A stretch of DNA of 11,668 bases, from NCBI GenBank assembly GCA_937864975.1, contig CALMDI010000411.1:1-11668 (forward strand), in the 5' to 3' direction. This document shows, one piece after another, positions 5,615-11,668 of this stretch (positions are counted from its first letter, which is position 1; each line of letters begins with the position of its first letter). The stretch is from an uncultured Chloroflexota bacterium (GTDB lineage: Bacteria; Chloroflexota; Anaerolineae; Aggregatilineales; Phototrophicaceae). The position numbers were made by a program, and so were the translations under genes. The notes beneath the pieces were generated by a model. The model made no database searches, had not been told where the DNA came from, and saw nothing but the letters and a program-made list of their open reading frames with translations.

Positions 5615-6796
5615 CTATGATTCCAGCACCTTGTCGTCAATCAACTGCTGCTGCACCTTCTGCCCGTGCGGGTCGAAGGCGAAGTGCTGCCCGTAAAGCT
5701 GAAACTCCATATCCTGCATCGCGCGCCCGGCGCGGTTCTTCTCAATCGTGAACACGACCCAATCGCGATACTGTTTCGCGGTATACGGGTTAAATGTGAC
5801 GTGATCCTTCGACAAGATTTGATATTTGTTATTCATGATGATCGCGATGTCGGACTCATAATCGAGCGCGCTGCTGCCCCGCAGGTGGAACAGGTGAATG
5901 CGCTTGCTCTTGAGACCTTCGCGGTCGGCGGCGACAATCGACCGCACGGGCACGTCGAGCGACATGGCGATGTCCTTCAACCCTTCGACAATCATCGTTA
6001 CTTTGTCGTTCTCGTCGCGCGGGCGCTCTGGATGCACGGCAATCTTCTGTAAATAGTCGACAAAGACGGCGACGTTGCCGCCCGTCGCGTCGCACAGCCG
6101 CGCCGTCATCTCTTTTATCGACCGCAGCGTCGTCACGGCGGGGCTGGCTTTCACCAGAATCAACCGGTCGGCGTAGCGCATCATGCGCCCTGCTGCCGGA
6201 GCCGTGCGCGGATTCTCCCGCAAAATCGACTGAAGCGAGCCGCTCGCGCCGTCGCGCCCCATGAACTCTTTCGCGCGCTGCGCCACGATAATCTGGTACA
6301 GGTCGCGCAGCTTCAGCCCGCGGCTGGCATCAATTTCCGGCGGGTTTACGCTCTCCATGCACAGGAGGCGGTGCATGAGGTGGGTTTCGGTGTGCTCATA
6401 AGAAATGTAGAAAACGTACTGGTCGGGGCGCATGGCGACGTTACGCGCGATCTGGAGCGTGGCAATCGTCTTGCCAATCCCCTGCGCGCCGCCCAGCAGA
6501 ATCAACTCCGTCTTTCGCAGTCCGCCGCCGATAAACCCGTCCAGCGGGTCGAACCCGGTCGGCATCGGCACGTAATCGACCAGATCGCCGCGCACGACGC
6601 GCTCGTTCGCCTCGTTCAGCACCTGCGTCAGTGTGCGCGGCATGTGCGCGTTCCCGCGCGAGGTCGTCGCGGCGGGACGTTTCGCGGGCTGCGGGCGCGG
6701 CGTATTTTCCGGCGGCGCGGCTGGCTGCGGCGGCGGTACCGGAGTTTTGGCGGGTTCGGTGGGTGGGAACTCGTCTGTGAAACGTCGTGTCGTCAT
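5615..6796 (-). CDS. DnaB/RecA-fold ATPase (DnaB C-terminal-like, lacking the DnaB N-domain)
   Basis: Protein of 393 residues from ATG 6796. A disordered Pro/Ala-rich tail (about 10-45) precedes a DnaB C-terminal-type P-loop ATPase. Family signs: GFDPLDGFIGGGLRKTELIL (81-100), Walker A GGAQGIGKT (102-110), ISYEHTETHLMHRLL (131-145) in the place of DnaB's LSLEM helix with the likely catalytic E134, Walker B VFVDYLQKI (244-252), then SIVAADREG and HLFHLRGSSALDYESDI, matching DnaB's SQLNR and DLRESGxIExDAD blocks. IEKNRAGR near the end matches DnaB's KxRxG. The DnaB N-terminal primase-binding domain is missing and the length is short, so this is not the main replicative helicase. It may be an ATPase in repair, recombination or mobile-element replication; the role is open. 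AGGAC lies 6-7 bases before ATG 6796; a longer frame to GTG 6895 and an ATG at 6832 lack a ribosome-binding site. TATGAT just upstream (minus strand, 6834-6829) could be its -10. Confidence 0.85.
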   Translation of the reverse strand: MTTRRFTDEFPPTEPAKTPVPPPQPAAPPENTPRPQPAKRPAATTSRGNAHMPRTLTQVLNEANERVVRGDLVDYVPMPTGFDPLDGFIGGGLRKTELILLGGAQGIGKTIATLQIARNVAMRPDQYVFYISYEHTETHLMHRLLCMESVNPPEIDASRGLKLRDLYQIIVAQRAKEFMGRDGASGSLQSILRENPRTAPAAGRMMRYADRLILVKASPAVTTLRSIKEMTARLCDATGGNVAVFVDYLQKIAVHPERPRDENDKVTMIVEGLKDIAMSLDVPVRSIVAADREGLKSKRIHLFHLRGSSALDYESDIAIIMNNKYQILSKDHVTFNPYTAKQYRDWVVFTIEKNRAGRAMQDMEFQLYGQHFAFDPHGQKVQQQLIDDKVLES

Positions 6797-6943
6797 TGTG
6801 GGTCCTGCATAGCGTCCTTTCGTAACTATCATACGACTGGCGTCGGAACGATTGCGTTGAGAATCGATCACAAACCAGTCGATTCGTCCCACCACTCAAA
6901 CGGAACGCCGACTTCAGCACAACCTCACGTAACAGTTTGTTTA

Positions 6944-6980
6944 GGGTTTCTTCACAAACCCCAGTCACCTATGCTAGAAT
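6944..6980 (+). promoter_or_regulatory. Promoter of the primary sigma factor gene, with palindrome over the -35
   Basis: TTCACA (6951-6956; five of six to TTGACA), an 18-base spacer and TAGAAT (6975-6980; five of six to TATAAT) preceded by TG at 6972-6973, an extended -10. The start of transcription would be near 6987. An 18-bp inverted repeat, GGGTTTcttcacAAACCC (6944-6961), is centred on the -35, which is where a repressor or activator could bind. The promoter call is firm; the operator role is inference. Confidence 0.75.
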
Positions 6981-6986
6981 AGATGA

Positions 6987-7064
6987 GTTTTGGACTCCTG
7001 TCGGGTTCGTACGCCCCGTACGAATGGTTACCATGTTCCCAAACTCTATAGTAGGAGGCAGGGA
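6987..7064 (+). promoter_or_regulatory. Structured leader of the sigma factor gene with AGGAGG ribosome-binding site
   Basis: The expected 5' leader of about 78 bases holds TTCGTACG (7006-7013) paired with CGTACGAA (7017-7024) over a CCC loop, and directly after it the palindrome ATGGTTACCAT (7024-7034). AGGAGG at 7053-7058 sits 6 bases before the TTG at 7065. A short frame, ATG 7024 or in-phase ATG 7033, ends in TGA at 7066-7068. Its stop therefore overlaps the sigma start as TTGA. Confidence 0.6.
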
Positions 7065-8234
7065 TTGATACAAGAACTTCTCACCAGAGCCGATCAGCGC
7101 GGCTACGTAACGTTCGAAGATGTTCTGGAAGTCCTCGATGAAGATGGAGATGATGTCAATGCAATAGAAGCTCTGCTCTACGAACTCGATGAACTGGGCA
7201 TCGAGCTGCGTCAGGAAAGTGAATCGCCTGACCGTATGGCGCTCGCAGATGACTTCGAGATGGAGTTTGAACCTGAAGAGTTCATTCAGGACCCCGGCGT
7301 TGGCGACATCAACGCCGTATCCGCAGACGACCCCGTGGGTCTCTACTTCCGCCAGATGGCGCAAGAACCTCTCCTCACCGCTCAGGAAGAAATTGAACTC
7401 GCAAAACGGATCGAGCTTGGCAAACAGGCGCGCGACGCCGTGGAGCGCCTGCACGGGCAAATGAGCAACGAAATGTGGCTTATGAACGTCGAGCGACTTG
7501 TCGGCGACGGTCAGGCTGCCCGCGAGCATCTGGGTCGCGCCAACACCCGGCTGGTCGTCAGCATCGCCAAGCGCTACATGGGTCAGGGACTGCCCTTCCC
7601 CGATTTAATTCAGGAAGGCAACGTCGGTCTGATGCGCGCCGTCGACAAATACGATTATCGCCGCGGCAACCGCTTCAGCACCTACGCCACCTGGTGGATT
7701 CGCCAGGCGATCACCCGCGCGCTTGCCCAGAAAACCCGCACCATCCGTATTCCCCTTCATATGACCGAACGTATTCGCCAGATGTACCGCACCGCGCAGT
7801 CGCTTGAACAGACGTTGGGACGCCGTCCCAGCCCGGAGGAGATCGCGCTCGAAATGGAGCTTCCGGCGGATAACGTTCGCTCGATGATGGATGCCAGCCA
7901 GCACGCCATTGCGCTGGAGCGACCGGTTGGCGACGATGGTGACAGCGAGTTCGGCGATTTCATCGAAGACCAGGACTCGCCAAGCCCGGTGGAAATGGCA
8001 ACGCAGCATCTGCTGCAAGAGACGATCGAGGAAGTTCTGAGCGAACTGACCCCACGGCAGAGTCACATTTTACGGCTGCGTTTTGGTCTGGGTGGCGGCG
8101 AGCCGCACACTCTGGAGGAAATCGCCAACAAATTTGGTCTGAGCCGCGAGCGGATTCGTCAGCTCGAAAAAGAGGCGCTGCGGCGTCTGCGCCATCCGCG
8201 CCTGGCTCACAACCTGCGCGATTACCTCAGCTAG
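7065..8234 (+). CDS. rpoD: RNA polymerase primary sigma factor (sigma-70, RpoD/SigA)
   Basis: Housekeeping sigma factor that directs core RNA polymerase to -35/-10 promoters. From TTG 7065 it is 389 residues. An acidic region 1.1 covers about 1-45 (IQELLTRADQRGYVTFEDVL onwards). Region 1.2 is at 88-118 (DDPVGLYFRQM). Region 2 is near 155-225, with NTRLVVSIAKRY (160-171), PDLIQEGNVGLM and the -10-binding TYATWWIRQAITRA. Region 3 starts at IRIPLHMTERI (227-237). Region 4 is about 328-389, with the -35-binding helix-turn-helix TLEEIANKFGLSRERIRQLE (349-368). Region 1.1 together with region 1.2 marks a group 1 sigma rather than an alternative one. The long non-conserved insert of proteobacterial RpoD is absent, as in Gram-positive and Chloroflexi SigA. 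The TTG is chosen for its AGGAGG 6 bases upstream; a frame from TTG 6990 would start at the transcription start and lacks a binding site. A terminator follows 32 bases downstream of the region's TAG. Confidence 0.97.
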   Translation: MIQELLTRADQRGYVTFEDVLEVLDEDGDDVNAIEALLYELDELGIELRQESESPDRMALADDFEMEFEPEEFIQDPGVGDINAVSADDPVGLYFRQMAQEPLLTAQEEIELAKRIELGKQARDAVERLHGQMSNEMWLMNVERLVGDGQAAREHLGRANTRLVVSIAKRYMGQGLPFPDLIQEGNVGLMRAVDKYDYRRGNRFSTYATWWIRQAITRALAQKTRTIRIPLHMTERIRQMYRTAQSLEQTLGRRPSPEEIALEMELPADNVRSMMDASQHAIALERPVGDDGDSEFGDFIEDQDSPSPVEMATQHLLQETIEEVLSELTPRQSHILRLRFGLGGGEPHTLEEIANKFGLSRERIRQLEKEALRRLRHPRLAHNLRDYLS

Positions 8235-8258
8235 AAGCACGCCAGACAACCACATACT

Positions 8259-8292
8259 GCAAAGAGAGCCGGGCACCAACGCCCGGCTTTGC
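8259..8292. terminator. Intrinsic terminator between rpoD and the convergent cupin gene
   Basis: AGCCGGGC (8267-8274), loop ACCAAC, GCCCGGCT (8281-8288), with outer GCAA (8259-8262) and TTGC (8289-8292) able to pair past a small bulge. TTT follows on the plus strand and TCTCTTT on the minus strand. It sits between the two stop codons and can serve both genes. Confidence 0.8.
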
Positions 8293-8299
8293 ATTTGGG

Positions 8300-8731
8300 T
8301 TACTCGCTCGACGCTGGCGCGTGGCTGTCGTGCGTGAATACGCGCTCGCCGCTCGGCATCAGGGTGTCCTGATAGATCGTCACCACGCTTGCCGAGGAAA
8401 AAAAGCCAACCGCTTTCACCGGCGTCAAGCCCAGGTTGCGAAACCCATGCAGAGAGTGCGCCGGAATGGCGACCAGCGCGCCGGGGGCAAGCGCCTTGCG
8501 CTCGCCTTCCACCCAAGCTTCGACGCTGCCTTCCAGAATAAGGACAAGCTCCTCGACGCTGTCGGTGTGCAGCGGCACAATCCCCCCTGGATCCATCTGA
8601 ATGGAGACCACCGACGCCTTTTCGGGAGCGCTCCCATCCCACGCGATAAATTTCGACTTCATGCGCGAGTCGGGATCGCACGCGAGCCATTCTTCCATGA
8701 GCTCTTCGGCGTCGAGGCGGGCAACAAGCAT
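8300..8731 (-). CDS. Cupin-domain protein
   Basis: Protein of 143 residues with a single cupin barrel. Motif 1 fits G(X)5HXH(X)3E(X)6G at G49-G68 except that the second His is Asp57: G, H55, D57, E61, G68. Motif 2 fits G(X)5PXG(X)2H(X)3N at G84-N99 with P90, H95 and N99, and His92 in the usual Gly place. So three of four usual metal ligands (H55, E61, H95) are kept and the fourth may be Asp57. No signal peptide. Single-domain cupins of this kind include small dioxygenases, isomerases and ligand sensors; the substrate cannot be told. The ATG has GAGGAG 9 bases upstream on the minus strand. It lies 147 bases downstream of the RidA-family gene on the same strand and may share its transcript, but a hairpin between them leaves that open. 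Confidence 0.85.
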   Translation of the reverse strand: MLVARLDAEELMEEWLACDPDSRMKSKFIAWDGSAPEKASVVSIQMDPGGIVPLHTDSVEELVLILEGSVEAWVEGERKALAPGALVAIPAHSLHGFRNLGLTPVKAVGFFSSASVVTIYQDTLMPSGERVFTHDSHAPASSE

Positions 8732-8820
8732 GGTTAAATACTCCTCAGGAATCTGGGGCGGGCTATCTGTATAGCTAACCAGATTCGACGCATGGGAACG
8801 TCACCCTTACGAAGTATTTC

Positions 8821-8842
8821 ATCTCATACTTTCGGATGAGAT
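8821..8842. repeat. Inverted repeat between the RidA-family and cupin genes
   Basis: ATCTCAT (8821-8827) and ATGAGAT (8836-8842) around ACTTTCGG. There is no T-run on either side, so it is a weak terminator at best. It lies 37 bases past the RidA-family stop and could be a transcript-processing hairpin or protein-binding site. Confidence 0.4.
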
Positions 8843-8878
8843 CGCTATGAGGCGCGCAGTTACCGGCGAACAACCCCG

Positions 8879-9280
8879 TCACGGTAGGACGGCGAGGGCT
8901 TCAATTTCGATCAGGAAGGCAGCGTTGGCAAGCCGCGGCACGCCAATCCAGGTCGCGGTTGGAGGCGATGCCGGAAAGAAGGCTTGCAGCCCTTTGCGAA
9001 CGGCGGAGGAGTCTTCCATCGCCGCCTCGACAATATAGATTCGCAGCGAGAGAATATCGTCCAGCGTTCCCCCGGCGGCTTGCATAGCGAGCGCCAGATT
9101 CTCGAAGGCTTTCGTCGTTTGCTGCTGCAAATCCGCCTGCCCGACGATCCGCTCGTGGTTGTCCCAGCCCACCTGACCGGAAATCGTCACGATCCGACTG
9201 CCGGAGCCGACGGTTATCTGGGAAAAACCATAGTGCAGGCTGTTGAACAGCGCGTCGGGGTTGATTGCCTGTCTTGGCAT
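8879..9280 (-). CDS. RidA/YjgF/UK114-family protein lacking the catalytic arginine
   Basis: Protein of 133 residues, the usual size for this trimeric cytoplasmic family. Family signs: INPDALFNS at the N-terminus, GSRIVTISGQVGWD (27-40), TTKAFENLALAMQAAGGTLDDIL (55-77) and FLIEIEALAV (122-131). Archetypal RidA hydrolyses reactive enamine/imine intermediates such as 2-aminoacrylate that damage PLP enzymes. It needs an Arg in a PARS-type motif; here the same place reads PTAT (107-110), so imine deaminase activity is doubtful and it probably belongs to another Rid subfamily. Start: ATG 9280 gives the family-standard N-terminus MPRQAINP, with AAAGG 10 bases upstream; a TTG at 9310 would add ten residues of no family character. 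It is divergent from ilvE across 238 bases. Confidence 0.9.
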   Translation of the reverse strand: MPRQAINPDALFNSLHYGFSQITVGSGSRIVTISGQVGWDNHERIVGQADLQQQTTKAFENLALAMQAAGGTLDDILSLRIYIVEAAMEDSSAVRKGLQAFFPASPPTATWIGVPRLANAAFLIEIEALAVLP

Positions 9281-9456
9281 CGAACTGTGACCTTTCACAT
9301 TGGGAACCAAACCACGTCGTTATTTGACGGGAGCAACTCCCCAACTCTACATCACCCACGCGCGCTTTGCCGCAGCGACATGGAAGCGCGTAAACATAGG
9401 CAGACGTCGCACCGTGGCACAGGAATTGCACGGGCTGCCTTGTCCTTAAATGGTTA

Positions 9457-9485
9457 TTGATGTCAAGCTCCTTCGATCCCATAAT
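9457..9485 (+). promoter_or_regulatory. Probable sigma-70 promoter of ilvE
   Basis: TTGATG (9457-9462; four of six) and CATAAT (9480-9485; five of six) with a 17-base spacer, giving a start near 9492 and a 27-base leader before ATG 9519. The rest of the 238-base divergent gap (9281-9456) shows no clear minus-strand promoter for the Rid gene. Confidence 0.6.
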
Positions 9486-9518
9486 CGGCGTTAAAGTGCA
9501 TTATCCAAGGAGTCTGGC

Positions 9519-10472
9519 ATGGCGGATCAGGGCAAGCCCAAATATGCCTTCTTCAAAGGCAGCATCGTGCCGCTGGCGGAGGCAACCATTGGCGTTATGA
9601 CGCACGCCTTCAATTATGGCACCGGAGTCTTTGGCGGCTTACGCGGCTACTGGAACGACGACGAAGCGCAGTTATTCGTGTTCCGTCCCCACGATCATTT
9701 CGAGCGCCTCATTCAATCCGCTCGGCTCATGCGAATTGACGTCGGCTATTCGGCGTCGGAGCTGGTCGATATCCTCACCGACCTGTTGCGCGCCGAAGGC
9801 TTCCGCGAAAACATCTACATTCGCCCGCTTGCCTATAAATCGAGCGAAATGATTGGCGTCCGCCTGCACGACGTCGAGGACGCCTTCACCGTGTTCGCGC
9901 TGCCGTTCGGGCGCTACGTCGACAAGGAAGAAGGCTTGCACGTCGGCTTCTCCGCGTGGCGGCGCGTGGACGACAACGCCATCCCCGCGCGTGGCAAAGT
10001 CACGGGAGCCTACGCCAACTCCGCGCTCATCAAGACGGACGCGCAGCTTGCCGGGTATGACGAGGCGCTTGTGCTCAATCAGGATGGGCACGTGTCGGAA
10101 GCGAGCGCGGCAAACGTGTTTGTGGTGCGGAAAGGCGTGGTCTACACGCCACCGGTGGAATCGAACGTGCTGGAAGGCATCGTGCGCCGCAGCGTCATCG
10201 ACCTCCTGCGTGACGAGCTTGACCTGACGGTGGTGGAGCGCAATATCGACCGGACAGAAGTTTACATCGCGGACGAGGTTTTCCTGTGTGGCACCGGCGT
10301 GCAGGTGGCGGCGATTACGAAGGTCGAACACCGGGACATCGGCAGTGGGCAGATGGGCGAGATCACCCGCGGGGTTCGCAATCTCTTTTTTGACGTCGTG
10401 AGTGGTCGCGCCCCCGACTACCGCCACTGGCTAACACCGGTCTATACCAAAGAGCCGGTGCAGTCGCGCTAA
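9519..10472 (+). CDS. ilvE: Branched-chain amino acid aminotransferase (class IV PLP enzyme)
   Basis: Moves the amino group between glutamate and the 2-keto acids of leucine, isoleucine and valine; last step of their synthesis and first of their breakdown; cytoplasmic. 317 residues, close to the family's usual 300-310. Signs: YGTGVFGGLRGYW (33-45), YIRPL (100-104), catalytic Lys160 in ARGKVTGAYANSAL forming the PLP Schiff base, EALVLNQDGHVSEASAANVF (182-201), LEGIVRRSVIDL, ADEVFLCGTGVQVAAI with the phosphate-binding turn. FGG stands where many members have FEG, which may shift substrate preference; D-amino acid aminotransferase or aminodeoxychorismate lyase are less likely given length and the YIRP and SEASAANVF blocks. 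AAGGAG (9507-9512) is 6 bases before the ATG. The stop is 12 bases from that of the convergent kinase with no clear terminator between. Confidence 0.93.
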   Translation: MADQGKPKYAFFKGSIVPLAEATIGVMTHAFNYGTGVFGGLRGYWNDDEAQLFVFRPHDHFERLIQSARLMRIDVGYSASELVDILTDLLRAEGFRENIYIRPLAYKSSEMIGVRLHDVEDAFTVFALPFGRYVDKEEGLHVGFSAWRRVDDNAIPARGKVTGAYANSALIKTDAQLAGYDEALVLNQDGHVSEASAANVFVVRKGVVYTPPVESNVLEGIVRRSVIDLLRDELDLTVVERNIDRTEVYIADEVFLCGTGVQVAAITKVEHRDIGSGQMGEITRGVRNLFFDVVSGRAPDYRHWLTPVYTKEPVQSR

Positions 10473-10484
10473 GCCGTCTGCATT

Positions 10485-11668
10485 CTAGCGTCGCAGCAGC
10501 GCCGGCACGTCCGGTTGCGCGGTCTCCGGTGCGTCGTCCGAGGAATAAACGGGGAGGATCACGCGGAAGATACTCCCCTCTCCCGGCGCGCTTTCGACTT
10601 CGATACGCCCGCGGTGCGCGTCGACAATCTTATACGTGATCGGCAGTCCCAACCCCGCGCCACCTGTATCCGTGGAGCGCGCCCGGTCGGAGCGATAGAA
10701 GCGCTCGAAAACGCGGTTAAGCTCGCTGGCAGGAATGCCGATCCCGGTATCCCGAATCTCGAACACAACCCGATTCTCCTGCGCGCGCGTCGCCAGCGTA
10801 ATTGTGCCCCCCTCTGGGGTATAGTAAATCGCATTCTTCAGCAGGTTGCCGAGCGCGCGGCTGAATTCGACCTGATCTACGTAGACCGGGGGCAGATTTT
10901 CCGCGCTCTCCAGCACGAGACGGTGTCCCTTGCCCTCGGCGGCGGCGCGGTGCTGCTCGACGATGTCGCGCGCCAGCGCGTTGCTGTCGTACGGCGCGAA
11001 CTGAAATTCGACGTAAGCCAGGTCGAGGCGCGACAGGTGGAATAGGTCGTCGATCAGCTTGATGACGTGCGTCACCTGGGCTTCCAATGACTCCACGTGC
11101 CGCTTCTGGCGTTCCGGGTCGGTCGTGCGTTTAATGAGGTAGAGGCTGGTCGTCATGACCGACAGCGGCGTGCGTAGGTCGTGCGACGCATCGGAGAGAA
11201 AGCGCCGCAGCATGTCGATACGCTCATATTCCAGCGCGAGGTCCAGCGCCTGTTCTTCCGCTTTCTTTCGCTCGGTGACATCGGTCCCCACGCCCAGAAT
11301 GTGATTGACCTTACCACCGGGTGAGACGACAGGCACTTTCGTCGTCTGGAACCAGCGCGTCTCGCCGCTGGACGCATCGACCAGCGGCTTCTCGGACATA
11401 ACTTTGGGCGTCAGGCTCGCCAGCACCTCCTGGTCATCGCGCCGAATCTCTTGGGCAGCTTCCTCGCCAACCACATCCACATCCGACTTTCCGATCATCG
11501 CTTCAACCGTTGTCCCGAACAGGTCGGCAAGCGCTTTATTGACCAGTGTGAATCGGCTCTCCGAATCTTTAACGAAAATCAGGCTCGGAATGGAGTCGAT
11601 GAGTTCCCGCAGAAATGCCTCGTGATGGCGCAGGGCATCTTCCGCCAGCTTGCGCTGGGTAATGTCGT
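10485..11668 (-). CDS. PAS-containing sensor histidine kinase, N-terminus off the right edge
   Basis: The frame is open to the window edge; 393 C-terminal residues are visible and the true start is outside. The first visible residues, DITQRKLAEDALR, are the end of an earlier PAS/PAC unit and its linker. A full PAS domain follows (about 17-133, from EAFLRELIDSIPSLIFVKD to ILGVGTDVTERKKAEEQ). Next come a HisKA dimerisation domain with the phospho-accepting His in FLSDASHDLRTPL (about residue 164) and a HATPase domain: N box LGNLLKNAIYYTPEGG, G1 DTGIGIP, F box FERFYRSDR, G2 GGAGLGLPITYKI. No membrane segment is visible, so it may sense a cytosolic signal or be anchored by the missing part. It should phosphorylate a response regulator, but none is in the window. 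A methionine at 11498 lies inside the PAS domain and is not a likely start. Confidence 0.93.
   Translation of the reverse strand, partial: DITQRKLAEDALRHHEAFLRELIDSIPSLIFVKDSESRFTLVNKALADLFGTTVEAMIGKSDVDVVGEEAAQEIRRDDQEVLASLTPKVMSEKPLVDASSGETRWFQTTKVPVVSPGGKVNHILGVGTDVTERKKAEEQALDLALEYERIDMLRRFLSDASHDLRTPLSVMTTSLYLIKRTTDPERQKRHVESLEAQVTHVIKLIDDLFHLSRLDLAYVEFQFAPYDSNALARDIVEQHRAAAEGKGHRLVLESAENLPPVYVDQVEFSRALGNLLKNAIYYTPEGGTITLATRAQENRVVFEIRDTGIGIPASELNRVFERFYRSDRARSTDTGGAGLGLPITYKIVDAHRGRIEVESAPGEGSIFRVILPVYSSDDAPETAQPDVPALLRR

Noticed and set aside
6983..7051. 22-codon ATG frame in the sigma factor leader
   Set aside because: It begins at or before the predicted transcription start and has no ribosome-binding site.
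6990..7064. 25-residue N-terminal extension of the sigma factor from TTG 6990
   Set aside because: The AGGAGG and the family N-terminus both place the start at TTG 7065; the extension resembles no sigma region.
8070..8690. 206-codon minus-strand frame across rpoD's end and the cupin gene
   Set aside because: It crosses the terminator between two well-supported genes and shows no domain; a GC-rich shadow frame.
9461..9466. Perfect TTGACA on the minus strand as a promoter for the Rid gene
   Set aside because: No acceptable -10 lies 15-19 bases downstream on the minus strand (16-18 bases on is ACAAGG-type sequence).
8901..9482. 193-codon minus-strand frame over the Rid gene and its upstream region
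   Set aside because: Out of frame with the clear RidA-family protein, Arg/Ser/Gln-rich, and spans the divergent promoter region.
9672..10427. 251-codon minus-strand frame opposite ilvE
   Set aside because: Antisense shadow of a clear aminotransferase gene; His/Arg/Val-rich with no domain.

Overview
The window looks like chromosomal DNA of a GC-rich bacterium, most plausibly a Chloroflexota (Anaerolineae-like) member. This assignment is an inference. It rests on the style of the genes (secreted SH3b-repeat protein, compact primary sigma factor, class IV aminotransferase beside a Rid protein), the GC-rich coding sequence, and the many short CT/AG-rich hairpins between genes. No sequence search was possible. 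There are ten confident protein genes, one further probable one, and no rRNA, tRNA, CRISPR array or insertion sequence that I can support.

Layout. Positions 1-960 are less GC-rich and accessory in character. They hold a helix-turn-helix protein with an internal 13-residue tandem repeat (335-874), framed by two similar hairpins (158-195 and 878-907) and by three arrays of degenerate 7-bp repeats (201-234, 292-333, 919-956). Next comes a translationally coupled pair of paralogous membrane proteins resembling ABC-2 permeases (986-2738), closed by a terminator. Then lipoyl synthase (lipA, 2910-3854), a secreted two-SH3b protein (3926-4957) and an SRPBCC protein (5069-5527) follow on the plus strand. 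A two-way terminator separates these from a convergent DnaB/RecA-like ATPase gene (5615-6796, minus). That gene diverges from the primary sigma factor gene (7065-8234), which has a good promoter, an operator-like palindrome and a structured leader. A cupin (8300-8731) and a RidA-family protein (8879-9280) lie on the minus strand. The RidA-family gene diverges from a branched-chain aminotransferase gene (ilvE, 9519-10472). The window ends inside a PAS-containing sensor histidine kinase (10485-11668, minus) whose N-terminus lies off the right edge.

Most of this is housekeeping: lipoate synthesis, branched-chain amino acid metabolism and primary transcription initiation. Several start codons were moved from the longest reading frame because ribosome-binding sites or promoters decide them: ATG 3926 for the SH3b protein, TTG 7065 for the sigma factor, ATG 9280 for the Rid protein and ATG 6796 for the ATPase. 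I did not find a clear new multi-gene system. The parts most worth a second look are the 7-bp-repeat/hairpin modules around the helix-turn-helix gene, the structured sigma-factor leader whose short leader frame overlaps the TTG start, and the Rid protein lacking the usual catalytic arginine beside ilvE.
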